A DNA stretch of 64,000 nt from Chlamydomonas sphaeroides (lineage: Eukaryota; Chlorophyta; Chlorophyceae; Chlamydomonadales; Chlamydomonadaceae): NCBI GenBank assembly GCA_001662425.1, contig BDDC01000008.1:124001-188000 (forward strand). Direction: 5' to 3'. Below the pieces are notes generated by a model, which did not search any database, was not told the origin of the DNA, and saw nothing but the letters and a program-made list of their open reading frames with translations. Shown piece by piece: positions 45,901 to 58,978 of the stretch. Each line of letters starts with the position of its first letter. The first letter of the stretch is position 1. The position numbers were made by a program, and so were the translations under genes.

Positions 45901-48867
45901 GCGCCGCCGCCCCTCCACCGCAAGGCAACGGCCGGCGGGGCGCTGCCTCCCCTTCGCCCGCACCCCGCGTTACGTGCGTGCCCCACCCTGCACTAACGGA
46001 GCATGTTCATTTGTAACGGAGAGTGTGCGTAGGCTACGTACGGCACGGACCCGCGCACGCCCAGGGGTGGCAGGCAGCTGTGCGCACCTGCCAGGGGTCG
46101 CAGCTCTCCACCACGCCCACGACGTCCACCATGGCGCCAGGCTCCACCGCCTCCAGCTCCGCCAGCCGCCGGAACTGCGGGGCCGCCGCCAGAGCGTGAC
46201 ATGGGCATCAGGAGGGAGGGCGTGGGGTGCACTGCAGAATTAGTAGCTACCTACTTGGGAGGGAGGGAGCGCGGCATTGCTGCAGACCCGCTGCGAGCAT
46301 CCAGCGGCCTCCCCTTCTCCCGCCCTTCCTTGCCATCCCTCAGCCAGCAGCTGCGCACGCACGTTGAAGTTGATGTTGGGGATGGCGGCCGTCTCGTGGT
46401 CCTCGGGCTGCCGCTCCACCACGGAGCCGCGGTCCAGCTTGATCTCGTACTGGTGGCTGAGGTGGTTGAATTGCTGGGTGGGGGTGGTACGGGAAGGGGT
46501 ACACGCGACGATGGTCGAGGCATGGGGCAGGCTCGCGGGCACACGCGTGCTGAAGAGGCCGCGCGGCTGCAGCCCGGGGGCTGCACTCGCGCCTGCTCAC
46601 CGGGCGCTTTGGTGTAAGGGAGGCCTTGCCCACCATGTAGATACCGCCCACCTGGCGGGAGGGGCGGGAGGGGCGGGGTGCAGGTGCGGATGCAATGCGG
46701 GTCGCGGCAAGCGCCTGGCGGCCGATCCGCAACATGTCGGCATGATACAGGGCTGGACTGATGAAAGCAATCCTATCTAACGGTTGATACGCTCCGCTGC
46801 AAACCGTTCTAGAATTGTCCCCGGAGGCGCAACCCCGGCCTGTGGCGGCCGCCCGGCGCCCTATGCCGCTCGCCTGCCCGTCCCCGCGCTGCCATCAGCT
46901 CACGCGTGTCCACCCCGGCTCCCTCCTCCTCACTCCTGTCCGCTCGCCTCCCCCACCTCAATCAAGTCGAAGAACTTGTCCGCCTCCGCTCCGAAGCACG
47001 TGGCGCGGATCTCGCCGCCGTCGCGGTCCAGCAGGTCGAAGGAAAAGACCTTGCCTTCGCCGCGCGCGTTGGTCCACCTTGCGGGAGGGCGAGTGCAAGT
47101 ACGGACTTCCATAATGACCGCAACAGCGAGTACGCAGGCGCTGATAGCGACAGGCCCGCTTCAACCAGCGCATTGCCACGCAGGGGAGGGCATAGGCCCG
47201 GGCAAAACATGGCTGGCGCGGGGCCTGTGCACCAACGGGGGCTCGACCCACATGGCGCCGACCCACATGCGGCCGCAACGTTGCCGCTGCCCCCCACAGA
47301 GCGACTACAGGTACAAACTTAGAACCCATCTTCACATATAAAAAGAAGCCCACACATATCGCATGCGCACAAGCACGATCATGCCCGCATAGACGTCCGC
47401 ACTTGCGCAGCTCGCCCTTGGACGTCACGCGCGCACGGATGGCCCAGCGCGCGGTGTAGGGGTTAAGCGCCGAGATGGGGTAGATGCGGGGCGGGGCCTC
47501 GTTATGGGCAACGGCGCCGTGTGCCTGGTATTGCGGCGCTGGCCGACCGCCTCCGCCATAGCCGCCGCCGCCGCCGTTGGCGCCTGGCGGCGGGGCGCCG
47601 TACATGCCCCCGGCGGCAGGCGGCGGCGCGCCGTACGGGCCGGCAGCCGGTGGAGGGGCGCCGTACGGCCCCTGGGCGGGGCCGCCGGGGGGGGCGTACG
47701 GGTTGGCGGCCGCCGGTGGCGGCGGGCCGCCGTACATGCCGCCCTGCGGCGGGGCCCGCTNNNNNNNNNNNNNNNNNNNNNNNNNNNNNNNNNNNNNNNN
47801 NNNNNNNNNNNNNNNNNNNNNNNNNNNNNNNNNNNNNNNNNNNNNNNNNNNNNNNNNNNNNNNNNNNNNNNNNNNNNNNNNNNNNNNNNNNNNNNNNNNN
47901 NNNNNNNNNNNNNNNNNNNNNNNNNNNNNNNNNNNNNNNNNNNNNNNNNNNNNNNNNNNNNNNNNNNNNNNNNNNNNNNNNNNNNNNNNNNNNNNNNNNN
48001 NNNNNNNNNNNNNNNNNNNNNNNNNNNNNNNNNNNNNNNNNNNNNNNNNNNNNNNNNNNNNNNNNNNNNNNNNNNNNNNNNNNNNNNNNNNNNNNNNNNG
48101 TTGCCGCTGGGGGGCGGCTGGCCGTAGCCGCCATGGGCGGCAGGAGGGGGCCCGCCGTACATGCCGCCTGCAGCGGGCGGCGGCGGCTGACCATAGGGTC
48201 CGGGGCCGCCGGTATGCTGTTGCGGATGCGGCGACGGGCCGGCGGCTGGCGGCTGATGCACGACAGCGTCCGTGAGTGTGGTGTTAGGGGGATAGACAAT
48301 GGGGTCCTTGTAAGAACCGTACTGCTCCAGGGGGCTGCAGTCAAAGGCGATGTACATCCTGGATGTGGGAAGCGACGTAGACACGTATTGTGGGGTCAGC
48401 GGCGGTGTTGGTAGCTGGGCTAGAGGCGCTGGCCAGAGGACACGAGCCGATTGTGAGGGCGGTCCCTCCTCGCGGCCCGCCGCGGCCCCCCTACGCACCT
48501 CCTCCCGTTGTGCTCGTTAACGATAACATCAATTATGTGCACAATGGAGCCTTGGGTGACAGCCCCGGAGCTGATGCTCTCGTAGAGCGCGGACGTGAGC
48601 GCGACCTTAAGCTGGTGCTGCCCATCGCCGAGCGTCAAGAAGTACTGCTTCTTTCCCTCCTTGTTCTGCTTGATGGCAATATCTGCGTTGTTTGGCGCAA
48701 GTTAGCGCTGCCTATGTACGTGCGGGACGCAGTTTCGTGAGACGCGCCAGCTTACCGAGGACCTGGAAGGTGGCTTCCAAATGGCACTTGGTGTCCGCTC
48801 CAGGCGCTTGCTGATACGATGCCAGGTGCTGGAGCGCCCCGGTCGAGAGAGGAGGAGCGCCGGCCAT
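42988..48867 (-). CDS. RPA1: Replication protein A large subunit (RPA1/RPA70)
   Basis: Fourteen exons in gene order: 48867-48756, 48682-48499, 48358-47403 (contains an assembly gap), 47077-46957, 46651-46601, 46473-46363, 46174-46088, 45802-45674, 45414-45269, 45131-45023, 44716-44483, 44306-44184, 43992-43936, 43740-42988. RPA1 binds single-stranded DNA in replication, repair and recombination as part of the RPA heterotrimer. The N-terminal protein-interaction domain spans exons 1-3 (QYFLTLGDGQHQLKVAL). A Gly/Pro/Tyr-rich linker leads to DBD-A (YPISALNPYTARWAIRARV) and DBD-B (LLVRDDSGRSIEVTLWGG). DBD-C has the zinc finger YPSCPHEHNGRSC ... CERC in CX8C/CX2C form, as in plants. After FVKESGVMLGYIRALEAG comes an unusual tail of roughly 205 Gly/Gln/Pro/Tyr residues to the stop at 42988. 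The ATG at 48867 gives MAGAPPLSTGALQHLASY. The gene is head to head with the EF/coiled-coil gene. Confidence 0.95.
47761..48099. other. Assembly gap (339 N) inside RPA1 coding exon 3
   Basis: The gap lies in the repetitive Gly/Pro/Tyr linker (PPPSGN before it, MYGGPPPP soon after). The 5' side ends on a codon boundary and the 3' side resumes at the second base of a codon, so the missing length should be 1 modulo 3. The drawn 339 N cannot be exact. Confidence 0.9.
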
Positions 48868-49639
48868 GCTTTCGAATCTCGCGCTAAACAAACATGTGCA
48901 AGGGACCTCGTATGGGCTCAGCTCGTGTCTATGGACTCTATCGGTGGTGCTTGCGGGTCGGAAGCAGGCGTATGCGGAGGATCGGGCGAGCGGTCGCGCA
49001 ATGCTGCGCGTGCTGAGCGATTGTTAACTTCCTAGAGCCAATTGTGCGCCGTGCTTCAGCCAGGCCCTCAGCGCGCTTTGGACTGCATGCCTGCAACATA
49101 ACACACAGGCAGGTCCTGGTGTTGGAGGACTGCGCGCCTCCCCTTGGTACGCGGCCCTCCCTCGCGTACTGCTGCGCTCCCCCGTCCGCCTCGCGCATGC
49201 AGACAGCCAAGCTGACCTGAATTCCTCTGCTGCATAACTCTTCATTTCAGATAGCACAACCAGGTCGCACAGGTGTTGCCTTCGATGTTGGGTCGGGGCG
49301 CGGGGATGGGGTGGTCGTGGCGGGGGGCCTGCACCGTCAGACACACGGGTTTGGGCACACATCGAGCGTCAACCCCCCGCGTTACGCGCGCGGCTTTGCA
49401 AGAGTGAAACCATTGACTCCAGTGACTCTATCCAAAACAAGCCGACACAGACTGGTCTACCAGCAAGCTTCCAGACTTTCTTCACATCCTCTGTCCTGCT
49501 ACTTCTTTTCATTGTGAAACTCGTTAAGGACACTGGTAGTGTGGACTGCAAGCCCTTGGCATTGGCATGTTGTTATAAGGCCGGCGCGCCGCGACGCTCC
49601 GCAGTGAGCCTACTGCACTGCAAGCTGCATTAGTAGACT
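48868..49639. promoter_or_regulatory. Shared intergenic region between RPA1 and the EF/coiled-coil gene
   Basis: RPA1 starts leftward at 48867 and the next gene rightward at 49640, leaving 772 bp for both promoters and 5' UTRs. I see no supported gene. The section 49400-49640 is less GC-rich than its flanks. Possible bidirectional control is inferred only from layout. Confidence 0.45.
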
Positions 49640-52600
49640 ATGGCTCAGAGAGGAGGGCCCTCGAAGGTTGGTCGCGTTTGGGCGGATGCGAGCTGTGTTC
49701 GTCCCCCTCGTCGAAGTGGACGCTGGTCCTGTCCTATAAGGGGTGCTGTTAGAGCTCACCTGACAAGCGGAAGGCCGACGGTCGCAAACATCCTCGGAGC
49801 ATTTCGCGCAAGTTGGTCCCGCTTGCACGGCTAACGCAGCGGCGGCCCGTACGCAGGCCCAGCAAGACAAATGGAACGAGCAGGCAATGCAGCTGCTCAA
49901 GCGCCACGACCAAAACGGCGACGGGCTGCTCGACCCCCGGGAGATGGCGTCCGCCGTCAACGAGCTCTGCGGAACCCACGGCTTCAGCGCCCGAAGCCTA
50001 AGTGGGTAGCGCGCAGCTGCGCCTATGCGCACCCCAATGCAGGGTCTATCTCACCCAGCAAGTGCGCCGTCCAGCCCGGCCCCAGGCCCGCCTCAGCCCC
50101 AGGCCCCCACCCTTGCCCTTCCTCCCTGCAAGCCCCGACCCATATATCCCTCGCCCCCCACCCCGGCCCTGTTCCACTACACCGCGCAGCCGCTTCCCTG
50201 GGCCTGGACCAAAAGCTGGAGAACTCGTCGTACCGCTGGTCTCCGGTGGAGTTCTGTGACATGTACCGCCGAGCCATGCTCATGGCAGATACCGGCGAGC
50301 CGGCCGGCGGCAGCGGTGGCCTGCGCGCCGGAGGCGGCGGCGTGGACCGGCTCATGGGGCAGGCCGTTGACACGCTGCGAGACCGTGAGTCCTGAGACGG
50401 GCCGCGGGGCTGGCGCAAGGGGCGCGGGCCGCGGACACCGCAATGGCGACGGTGGGGGCCTGCAGGGGCCGTGGCAGCGGCCGCTGTGGTGCCAGGGACA
50501 GCACATGCGAAGTCACCAGGCGGGTGCCACCGCGAGCGCCCAAACCGGCAGCACAGGGTGGAGGAGGTGCCGAACGGTTGGCTGGCGCGGCGGAAGGCTG
50601 CGAGGGACCTCGGCCGCGGCATGGGCGGGCGCGGACCGGCCCTGAGCCCGGCTGGCCGCTGGCACCGCTGGGGCTGCTTCTCCTGTCCGACGGTTGTGCG
50701 GGGCAAGGTCGCGGCCGCGGCGGCCCCTCCGCACCTCACAGGCGGGCCGCCCGTGGCCTGCAGCGCGCGTCGCTCGCGTGAAACTCGCCCTGCGGGAGGA
50801 GGCTGGGGCCTAAGCTGGGCCGACCGGCGCCAGCTGCTCAGCCAGCCGGTGTGGCGCCAGCGCGTGTGGCAGGCTGCGTAGCGGGCCGCGGACGGCAGGC
50901 CGCGGGCCGGAGGCCGCGGGCCGCGGGCTGCGTCGGTCGGCCTGCAGCGACGGCGTCGCCAGGGTGTCCGCCTGCACCTGCGGCGGCGGCGCTGCCGCCT
51001 GCATGCGAGCCTGCTGCCGTGCGGGGCAGCCCCGGCTCCGCCTGAGCGCAGGGCGCCGCGGCGGTGGCCCCAGGCTTGCTCTGCTGGCGGGGCAGGCTGC
51101 CCGCTGCTGCCGGTCGGCGCCATCCGGGCCGGGCGCAGCGCTCTGGCCTTGCCAGGCCCCAGCCCCTCCTGACAACTGCACCACCCAGGGCCCTGAATGC
51201 GGCTGCCGCGCCGCAGCAGTGGTTGCCGACCCGGCTCGGCCCTCGCACCCGGATGCGAGCCAGACCTACGTGGCCGGACCTGCCTGGCCCCGTGCGGTTC
51301 TGGTGGCCCCTGCCCGCACCGCGCCGCCGGCCATACCGTGGAGGCACCCGCACTGTGGCCCCTGTTGTCGGCCTGTGGGCCCCGAGGCGCACCTCTGAAT
51401 GAATCTGGTGCTTCCCGCCCCGGCCCTCTCCGGTCCGGCCCGCAGTGGACGCCAAGTCTGAGGCCTCCCTGAAGCAGGTCTACAACAACTACTGCAGGCT
51501 GACGGTGCAGGTGGGCCCCCCGCGCCACATGCAGGCCCGGGCCACGCGGCCCGCCTCATGCGGGGCACCTGTGGCTCGCGCCGAGCCGCGCTGTGCCGTG
51601 CTACATGCGCTGCCGTCGTGCCATGACGATGTGTGTGTGAAGCAACACGTACGGCGGGTGCCCTGTGTCGCGCAGGGCGCCGGCAAGATGATGATGGACG
51701 GCGATATGAAGATGGTGCAGCAGCAGTGGCTGCAGCTCGTGGCGGACGTGGGTCTCGCGGCGCCCATCGGTGCGTGCCTGCGGCTACGGCCGCCTGGGGA
51801 TGCCGCAACCCGCACACGCCGGGCGCAACGCATACGGGGTCGTACTCTATTTCGGCTGTCAAAGTTGAACACACTGCCCTCCACTCGCACACCCCAACAC
51901 GAACACACGCTCCCCCTCCCGCCCATCTCCCCCCAGGCCCCGTGGCGGTGCAGGACCTGGCCAACATCTTCAACTCGGCCAGCCAGCGCACCTCCGGCCT
52001 CACGCTGAAGCAGTTCCTCACCGCGCTCGCCATGATCTCGCCCGACCTCACCACGCTGACCAACCACATGGTCGCGCAGCTGGGGCCGCAGATGAGGCCG
52101 CGAGCTGGCGGCGACGCACCGCAGCCGGCCATGTTCCCGCTGCGCAACATCGACCTCAAGAGCAGCGCAGCCGCCAACTGGGGCGCGGCTCAGGTGGGGC
52201 GACTCCGCGGTCGTGTAGCAGAGCGCAAAGCTGTCGTGCAAAGCTGGTGGGAGCTGGCGTGCGCGTCTGAGAGCTTACGTTGGGTGGTCCTGTCGTTGCT
52301 GTCGCCACGCCCTGCAGAATGTCATGTCGGCCGCCAACGCCTTTATGCGCGCGGGCCAGGGCGCCGGCCCGCAGCAGCAAGGCAACCCGCAGCAGCAGCA
52401 GCAGATGCAGATGCAGCAGCAGCAGATGGCGCAGATGCAGCAGCAGATGCAGCAAATGCAGCAGATGCAGCAGCAGGGCATGATGATGGGCCAGCAGGTG
52501 CGACTGTGAAGGGAGGGCGCCGCACCACCTGCCTGCTTGCCTGCCGCCGGACTCCCTCCCGTGCCTCCCCAGGTGTCCGCATGTGGGATGGGAAGGGGTG

Positions 52601-55600
52601 CCAGCCAACCCTAGGGATGGGAATTGCCGCCCGCTCATATGCGCGCCCCTGCGGGCCCTGCAGGGGGGCATGCCCAGGATGAGCGGCGTGGCCCCGCCAT
52701 CATTGGGCCATCATTGGGCCATCATTGCCCCATCATAGCCCCATCATGACCCCATTCCAGCCCTATCATAGCCGCATCATAGCCCCATCGTAGTCCCCGG
52801 TGCTGCTCCTGGGCCCCCACCCACAGGGCATGCCCATGATGCAGGCCGGCATGCCCATGAGCTTCTCGAGTGGGTGCCGGGGAAGGACGGAGGCGGGGGG
52901 CTGGGTTCGTGGAGGTCGGGAGATGAGGAGCAGGGTGCTGCGTAGCGCCTGCCGGCAGGAGCGCGCTGTGCCTCATGACCACATGACCAGGCCCACCTGG
53001 AGCCGTGGCAACAATCGGTGCAACCCTGCCGTCCCGCCCGCAGTGGAGGTCACGGAGACATTCAACCGCAGCGGCAACGGCTTCGGCTCGCCCGCGGGCG
53101 GCCTGCGCCCCAGCGGTGCCGCGCCGCCGGCGGAGCAGCTGTCGCCCATCGTGGGCGGCCCCATCACTGCCAAGCTGGGCGGCGCGGGGCTGAAGCGCAG
53201 CAGCCTGACCAGCCTCGGCGGCGCCCGCGCGGGCGGGAGCGCGGGAGGCCAGAAGGTGCGCCGGCTGAGTCGCGCATGGCATGGCTTCACCCGGCCGACT
53301 GCCGCCGTCTCCGTCCCGGATCGGCCAGACTGTGCCCGTCTCAGGACATGCCCGGCAACCAGGTGGCCGTTGACTCGCCCAAATGTGGTCGCACACGGAA
53401 ACCTGTCCCGGCCCCTGCCCCGTTCCTCCACAGTCCCTGGACATGCCCAGCAACCAGATGGTCCTGCTCGACCGCCTGGCCGCTGCCGAGGCCCGCATCA
53501 CACAGCTGGAGCAGCAGCAGTCGTTCACGAGGGAGATGCTGCAGGCGGCCAGCGCGGGCGGCGGCCTGGGCGGCGGCGCCAAGCTGCCGGGGGGCGGCCA
53601 GGCTGCGGCAAGTGGCGGAGGAGGAGGCGGAGGCGGAGGCGACGGGGGAGGCATCGGCACGCCGCAGGTGGCGGCGCTGGAGGCCAAGCTGGCGGCAATG
53701 GAGATGGAGGTGGGGCGCCCTGCAGAGCGGCAGGGTGTCTATGTTGCGTATTGAACGAGGAGGGACGGAGGGCAGGGGCGGGTCCGCGGGCTGGCTGCGG
53801 GTGGGGTCCGACAAGGGGTGCGGCGGCGCGTGCTGCGCGCATCGTGGGGCCTGCCTGCCTTCCTGCCTGCCGCTCGCACTCCGCTTCACCCCTGCTGCCG
53901 CTCCCCTTCATCTCGCCCCCCGCACCCGCAGCTGCACCGCGTGGCTCCGGGGGCTGACGCGCCGCGCGCCGTCCGCGAGGTGGGTTCCTGTGCCCTGTGC
54001 AAGGATGTCCGCAATGACGTGGAGCTCGCCATAAGCCCGGGCCCCAAGGAGAAAGCTAGCGCGCGGCTGCGGCCCCGCCGAGGCTGTGGTCCCCCTTGAA
54101 ATTCAAAATCCCTAGGCCACGGCGCCGCCAGCAGCACCAAACCCGGACACACGGCCTGCCGCCTATTTCAAGCCGCTGACCCCCATTCGACCCTTTTACC
54201 GTTTGACCGTTGGCCGCCAGCCCCCATCCGCTCCAGCCACCTTCCTGGCCGTTAACCATAACCACAACCATGCAGTGATGATGATATTGATCCTGATGGC
54301 CGCAGGTGGGCGACAACCTGGAGCTGCTTAGCCAGCGCGTGGAGACGCTGACCAAGACGGTGGAGCGCGCGGTGAAGCGCATCGACAGCGCCGAGGCGGC
54401 GGCGCGCGCGGCCGAAGACAGCACGCGGCAGCTGCAAGCGCCGCTCACCGAGTGCCAGGCGGCCATGAAGAGCCTTCGCGAGGTGCGCGCTCGCACCGGG
54501 CGCCGTTTAGGCACTACTGCTGCTGCTGCAGCAGCACATGACACGTGCGGGGCGTGTTACTAGACGTGTGTGTGTGCGGTGGCTGGTACCTGGAGCGTGC
54601 CCGCGTAGCACAGGCCGCGCGCTGCAACCCCTGTGTGTGCAAGTGTGTGGCACCGAGTGCACTGGGACCCCAAGCCTGACACGCGCGGTGTGCGTGCTTG
54701 TGCGTCCTCCTCCTCCCGGCCAGGTCACGGACCAGCTGCGCAGCGGCGTGGTGTCCAAGGAGACGGAGCTCATGGGCGAGCTCATAAAGCGCATCGCGGC
54801 GGCCGAGACCAACATCGAGGGCATGGACGGCCAGGTGGGGCCAGCAGCGGCAGACGGGGTTGGCAGCTTTTGGTGTGTGGGGCGGGGGGGGTTCACGAAA
54901 GGTGCAAACTGCGACCGCATCCATGCTCGAGCTAGGAACTTCGCTTGGACCCCGCTTGCTGCGGGTCCCCCTGCCGGCCTTGCCCTGTGTCCCGGCCCTC
55001 ATTCCGGCCTTCACCGCCGCCCCGCCCCGCTCACGGCCCCCGGCCCTCAGGTCCGCAAGCTGCTCCGCGAAAGCAAGGCCACTTCGTCGACGCCGTCCAA
55101 GGAGGTGCGCGCCCGTGTCAGCGCCCCAGGCACTGCGGCGACCCCTCGCGCATGCGACCCATGACATTTGTTCGAGATGGAACCCTGACCTCCACGCATG
55201 CCCCTCGCCGGCAGGCGATCGAGGCCGTCATTGCGGCCGCGGGCAAGGAGAGCGACCGCGTGGCTCAGGTCACGGGTCAGGCACCCGCTGGAGGCGGAGG
55301 CGGCGGAGGCGGCGCGCCGCCGGCCCCGTCCACACCCACGGGCGGTGCGGCAGCGGCCAAGCCGGCGGCGGGCGGCAAGGCGGGCGCTGACGGCAAGAGC
55401 GGCGACTACATGACGCAGACGCTGGGCGTGGTGCAGCTGGACAGCGAGGAGGACATCCGGCTGCAGGTGCGGCCTCAATGGCGTCAATGTACCACGGCAC
55501 GATTCAGGGGCCAGGGGCAGCGCGAGCACAGCCGGAGCAGCGTTGCGGATTTGGCGTCGCCGGCTGCCGTGACGCGGGTGCCGCTATCATATGTTAATCG

Positions 55601-58600
55601 CATGCTGCGCGTTTCGTGACACCTACCAACCGTGCTTCCCCGGTCATTCGTCCCCGCAGATCAAGATGCTGGTGGAGGCGATGGACAATGTGAAGCGGCG
55701 CATGAACCAGCTGGCGGGCGCGCAGCACCTTAACCCCATCGACTACGTGACGCGCACGGAGATGCAGGAGGTGCGGCGCGTCATCATGGTGGAGATGAAC
55801 GACATCGACAACAAGTACGCAAAGTGAGTGCCCGCTGCACGCCGAGTGCGGCACAGGCAGAGCGCTGAGAAAGGCGCAGTCGTACGGTGGCATGTTGGGC
55901 CGGCGGCGCGCCAGGTTGTTGCAGCGGGTGTTGCGTGTGGTCCCATGCTGCTGCTGCTGCTGCTGCTGTGAATGACACACGACCGCCGTGGCGCCCTCCC
56001 TCCCTCCCCTCCCCTCCCCAACCCCAGGTGCATCAAGGAGGTGGGCGCCATGACGATGCGCTTCCCTGCGCTGGAGAAGAAGGTGGAGAGCAGCGTGCTG
56101 GGCGGCACGGAGCTGGTCAACAAGCTGGTGGGCATGGGCATGGCGCGCATGAGCGACGTCAAGGTATGTACGTGGGGCGGCGAGCGCGCGGTCTGAGTGC
56201 CGCGGCGTGTCCGTGAGCGGTTGTCATGTGGATGAAGGGCTTGGCTGGTGTGGGCGCATGGGTTACGCCCCATGCGCATGGGTTTGATCGCAATGTCACA
56301 GTGTGTTTTGTCGTGACCCGACTGGCTGCTGCGACCCGACTGGCTGCTGCCGCCGTGCCGGGCGCAGGAGACGGAAAACTACATGGTGGAGCGCGGCGCG
56401 GACACCACCAAGCGCTTCGACAACCTCAAGCGCGAGATGGGCGACGTGCAGAACGACCTGCAGGTGCGAAGGGGTGGTGGGGCCCTCAGCTGGCACAGCG
56501 GATTTGTTGCTGCAGCGCCTGCACAGCATGCCTCCTGCAGTGGAGTTGCAACTGGGCAACGCCACCACCGATCAACTCAAAAAAGTGCACGCCTGGCGCC
56601 AGCTATGCGCTGGCTTCGCTTTTAGGGGCGCCAGCAAGCGCAAGCGCCGCTCTCTAGCGGGCTGGCGTTACTGGCGCGCGAGCGAGGCATCGGCAGCGGT
56701 GCGCGTGCAGCGTGTGTGCGCTGGGGTGGCCGCGTGCGGCTCCGCAGCCGCAGCCGCGCAGCTGTGCATCTTGTAGCTGCGTGGTGGCAGCAGGCGGAGC
56801 GCTAAGCGCTCAGACCTCCGCGGCTGCCCAGTTGCAACTCCACCCTCACATATCGGTACTCACTAGTAACTGCTGCCGAACGCGTTGCCCCTTGCTCACT
56901 CGCGCAGCTCTCTGCTTTCACGAGGTCGTACTCTTGAAGCGACCGCGACACACCTTGCGTTTCCTGTGATGCTGCGTCGCACCGCCTCAGGCCAACATGG
57001 AGAAGCTGGTGCTGCAGTTCAATCAGATCAACAAGAACCTGCAGGACGCGCGGAGAGACGTTCAAGCGGGCGGCGCCGCCAGCGTGGCCTCAGCCATCGC
57101 CATGCAGGGCGGCGGCGGAGGCGGCGGTGTGGGCGCGGCCACGGCCGCCACCGCCGCCAGCGCCGCCGCGACGGCGGCGCAGACGGCCTCGGACGCCAGG
57201 GCGGCGGTGGAGCGGGAGCGCCAGGACCGCGAGCGCGAGGTGCGGCGCCACCAACACAACCAACACAACACACGCCCCTCTTGTCTTCCAAGCCCTGTGC
57301 CGGCTGCACGTCAAGACCCAGACCCGAGGGCCTCCCTCCCGCCGCACGCCGCACCTGGCCAGGCACAAACCCGCACCAAACCCCTCTCAATGCCCCCCCG
57401 CCCGGCCCACCCCGCCCCTGCTGTGACGCTCCTGCCCCTGTCAGACGCGCGAGCTGCGTGACCGGGTGCAGCGCGCCGAGAGCCACCTGGGCGGCGCGCT
57501 GGGCGAGCTGCAGACGGTGGTGGGCGCCGAGCTGAGCAGCATCAAGGAGGTGCTCACGCAGCTGGAGGCGGCCATGAACCATGGTGCGGCGGGGCAGCGC
57601 AGGGCAGCCAGGCGGGGAGGGAGCGGGGCGCGGCTGCGTGTGGTGCCGTGCAGTGCTGCGTACGCGGTCCGCGCACGCGCCTGGCCTCCCGCCCTGCCCA
57701 CCTGCGCTCCTCGCGCCTCCCTCGCCGCCCCCGCCGCTTCCTGCTGCCCCCAGCCGACTCCGAGGTGTTGCGCATGCTCCGGGAGCTGGACAGCCAGGTG
57801 GGGGCAGAGACGAGGGCTGCTGGATGTGAGGCAGCCGGAGCGGCAGAGCATGCCGGGCCGCCGCCTGTCAGCCGATGTTGGACACGCTCCAGAGCGGTAC
57901 TTCGCGCCGTCCCTGATTCCCCCCGCCATTGCCCCCGTCGCTCCGTGTGCTGCCCCAGGTCCGCGGCGCCATGGCCTCGCTGGAGCGGGGCACCGGGGAG
58001 CAGAACGAAATGACCGGCAAGGTCATTATGAAGGTGGGCGCGCACCGGGCTATGAAGTATGCATATCATACGGTATGATGCTGTGGTGGCGGCGTCGGAT
58101 GCGCACGGCAGACTGCCTGCTCTCCTGCGCGCCCTGGCGCCGCGGCAACCTCGTCCTCCTATGCCTCCTCTGTCCCAACCCCTTGCTCCTGTGCCTCTTC
58201 CGCCCTAATCTCTCGCCCCCTGTGCCTCCTCCGTCCCTCCTCCGTAGATGGCGCGACAGATCACGGAGATGCAGGTCAAGCTGCGCGAGCTGGCCACCAT
58301 GGCCGCCTCCTCGCCGCCGCCCATGCACCCCGCGCACGCGGCCGCGGCGGCCGCGGCGGCGGCCGCGGCGGGCCACGGAGGCGGCGCGCCCAGCCCGCAG
58401 ATGCAGCAGCAGCAGATGCAGCAGCAGGGCGGCGGCGGCGGTGTTGGAGGCCTGTCGTCTCGGGAGTCGCAGGTAGAGAGAGGGATGGTCATGCCGGAGG
58501 CCAGGGCTCCGTTTTGGGTGATGGTGATGGGACCAACTGGCGTGACGCTGGTGGCGATGGCCTCGTGGGATCAGCGCAGTTGTGGAAGCTTGTAGACCGT

Positions 58601-58978
58601 TGCATGTCAAAGTCGCACAGCGCAAACCCCACAGTCTCCACAAAACCCCAGCACAACTGCAATCTCACGCTGTACCTCTGACCCCCGCAGGAGCCAGCGG
58701 TGCCCTTCGCAGCGCGGCTGCTGGCGCAGCAGCAGGGCGGCAGCAGCGGCGGCGGCCACGGCGACGCGCCCGGGTCGCCCATGCGGCGGACGAGCATGAA
58801 CGGTGGTGGCGGCGCGGCGGCGGCAATCCTGGCGCGCGCGGGCGGCGCGCCTGACGCGCGCAACGTGGGGTCATCACCGGCGCGCGGGATGCTAGCGGCG
58901 GACCCAGCGCCGCCGCCGGGTGGCGGCACGCGCATGCCGCGCACCTCGGATAACTCGGGACGTGGCAGTGGACGGTAG
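49640..58978 (+). CDS. Large EF-hand and coiled-coil protein
   Basis: Exons: 49640-49666, 49857-50001, 50190-50384, 51446-51510, 51676-51769, 51937-52193, 52318-52497, 52665-52688 (optional), 52827-52869, 53044-53255, 53434-53709, 53932-53979, 54306-54482, 54724-54834, 55051-55104, 55215-55466, 55660-55823, 56028-56163, 56368-56463, 56991-57239, 57445-57583, 57754-57797, 57959-58033, 58248-58472, 58691-58978. With the 24-nt exon it is 3576 nt, 1191 aa, all in phase. One EF-hand near the N terminus (DQNGDGLLDPRE, 27-38) keeps its Ca ligands. Then come a Gln/Met-rich tract (QQQQQMQMQQQQMAQMQQQ), Met/Gly repeats (GMPMMQAGMPM), and about 600 residues of predicted coiled coil broken by Gly/Ala spacers (e.g. 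LELLSQRVETLTKTVERAV, AIEAVIAAAGKESDRV). The C terminus is Gly/Pro/Ser-rich. No enzymatic motif is seen. The form suits a cytoskeletal or flagellar/basal-body scaffold, but this is inference; I do not recognise the family. Confidence 0.8.
52697..52790. repeat. CCATCAT minisatellite in an intron
   Basis: Roughly nine 10-11 bp units of the form (GC)CCCATCAT(AG/TG) run through the intron between exons ending at 52497 or 52688 and starting at 52827. The array is imperfect and AT-richer than its flanks. Confidence 0.85.
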
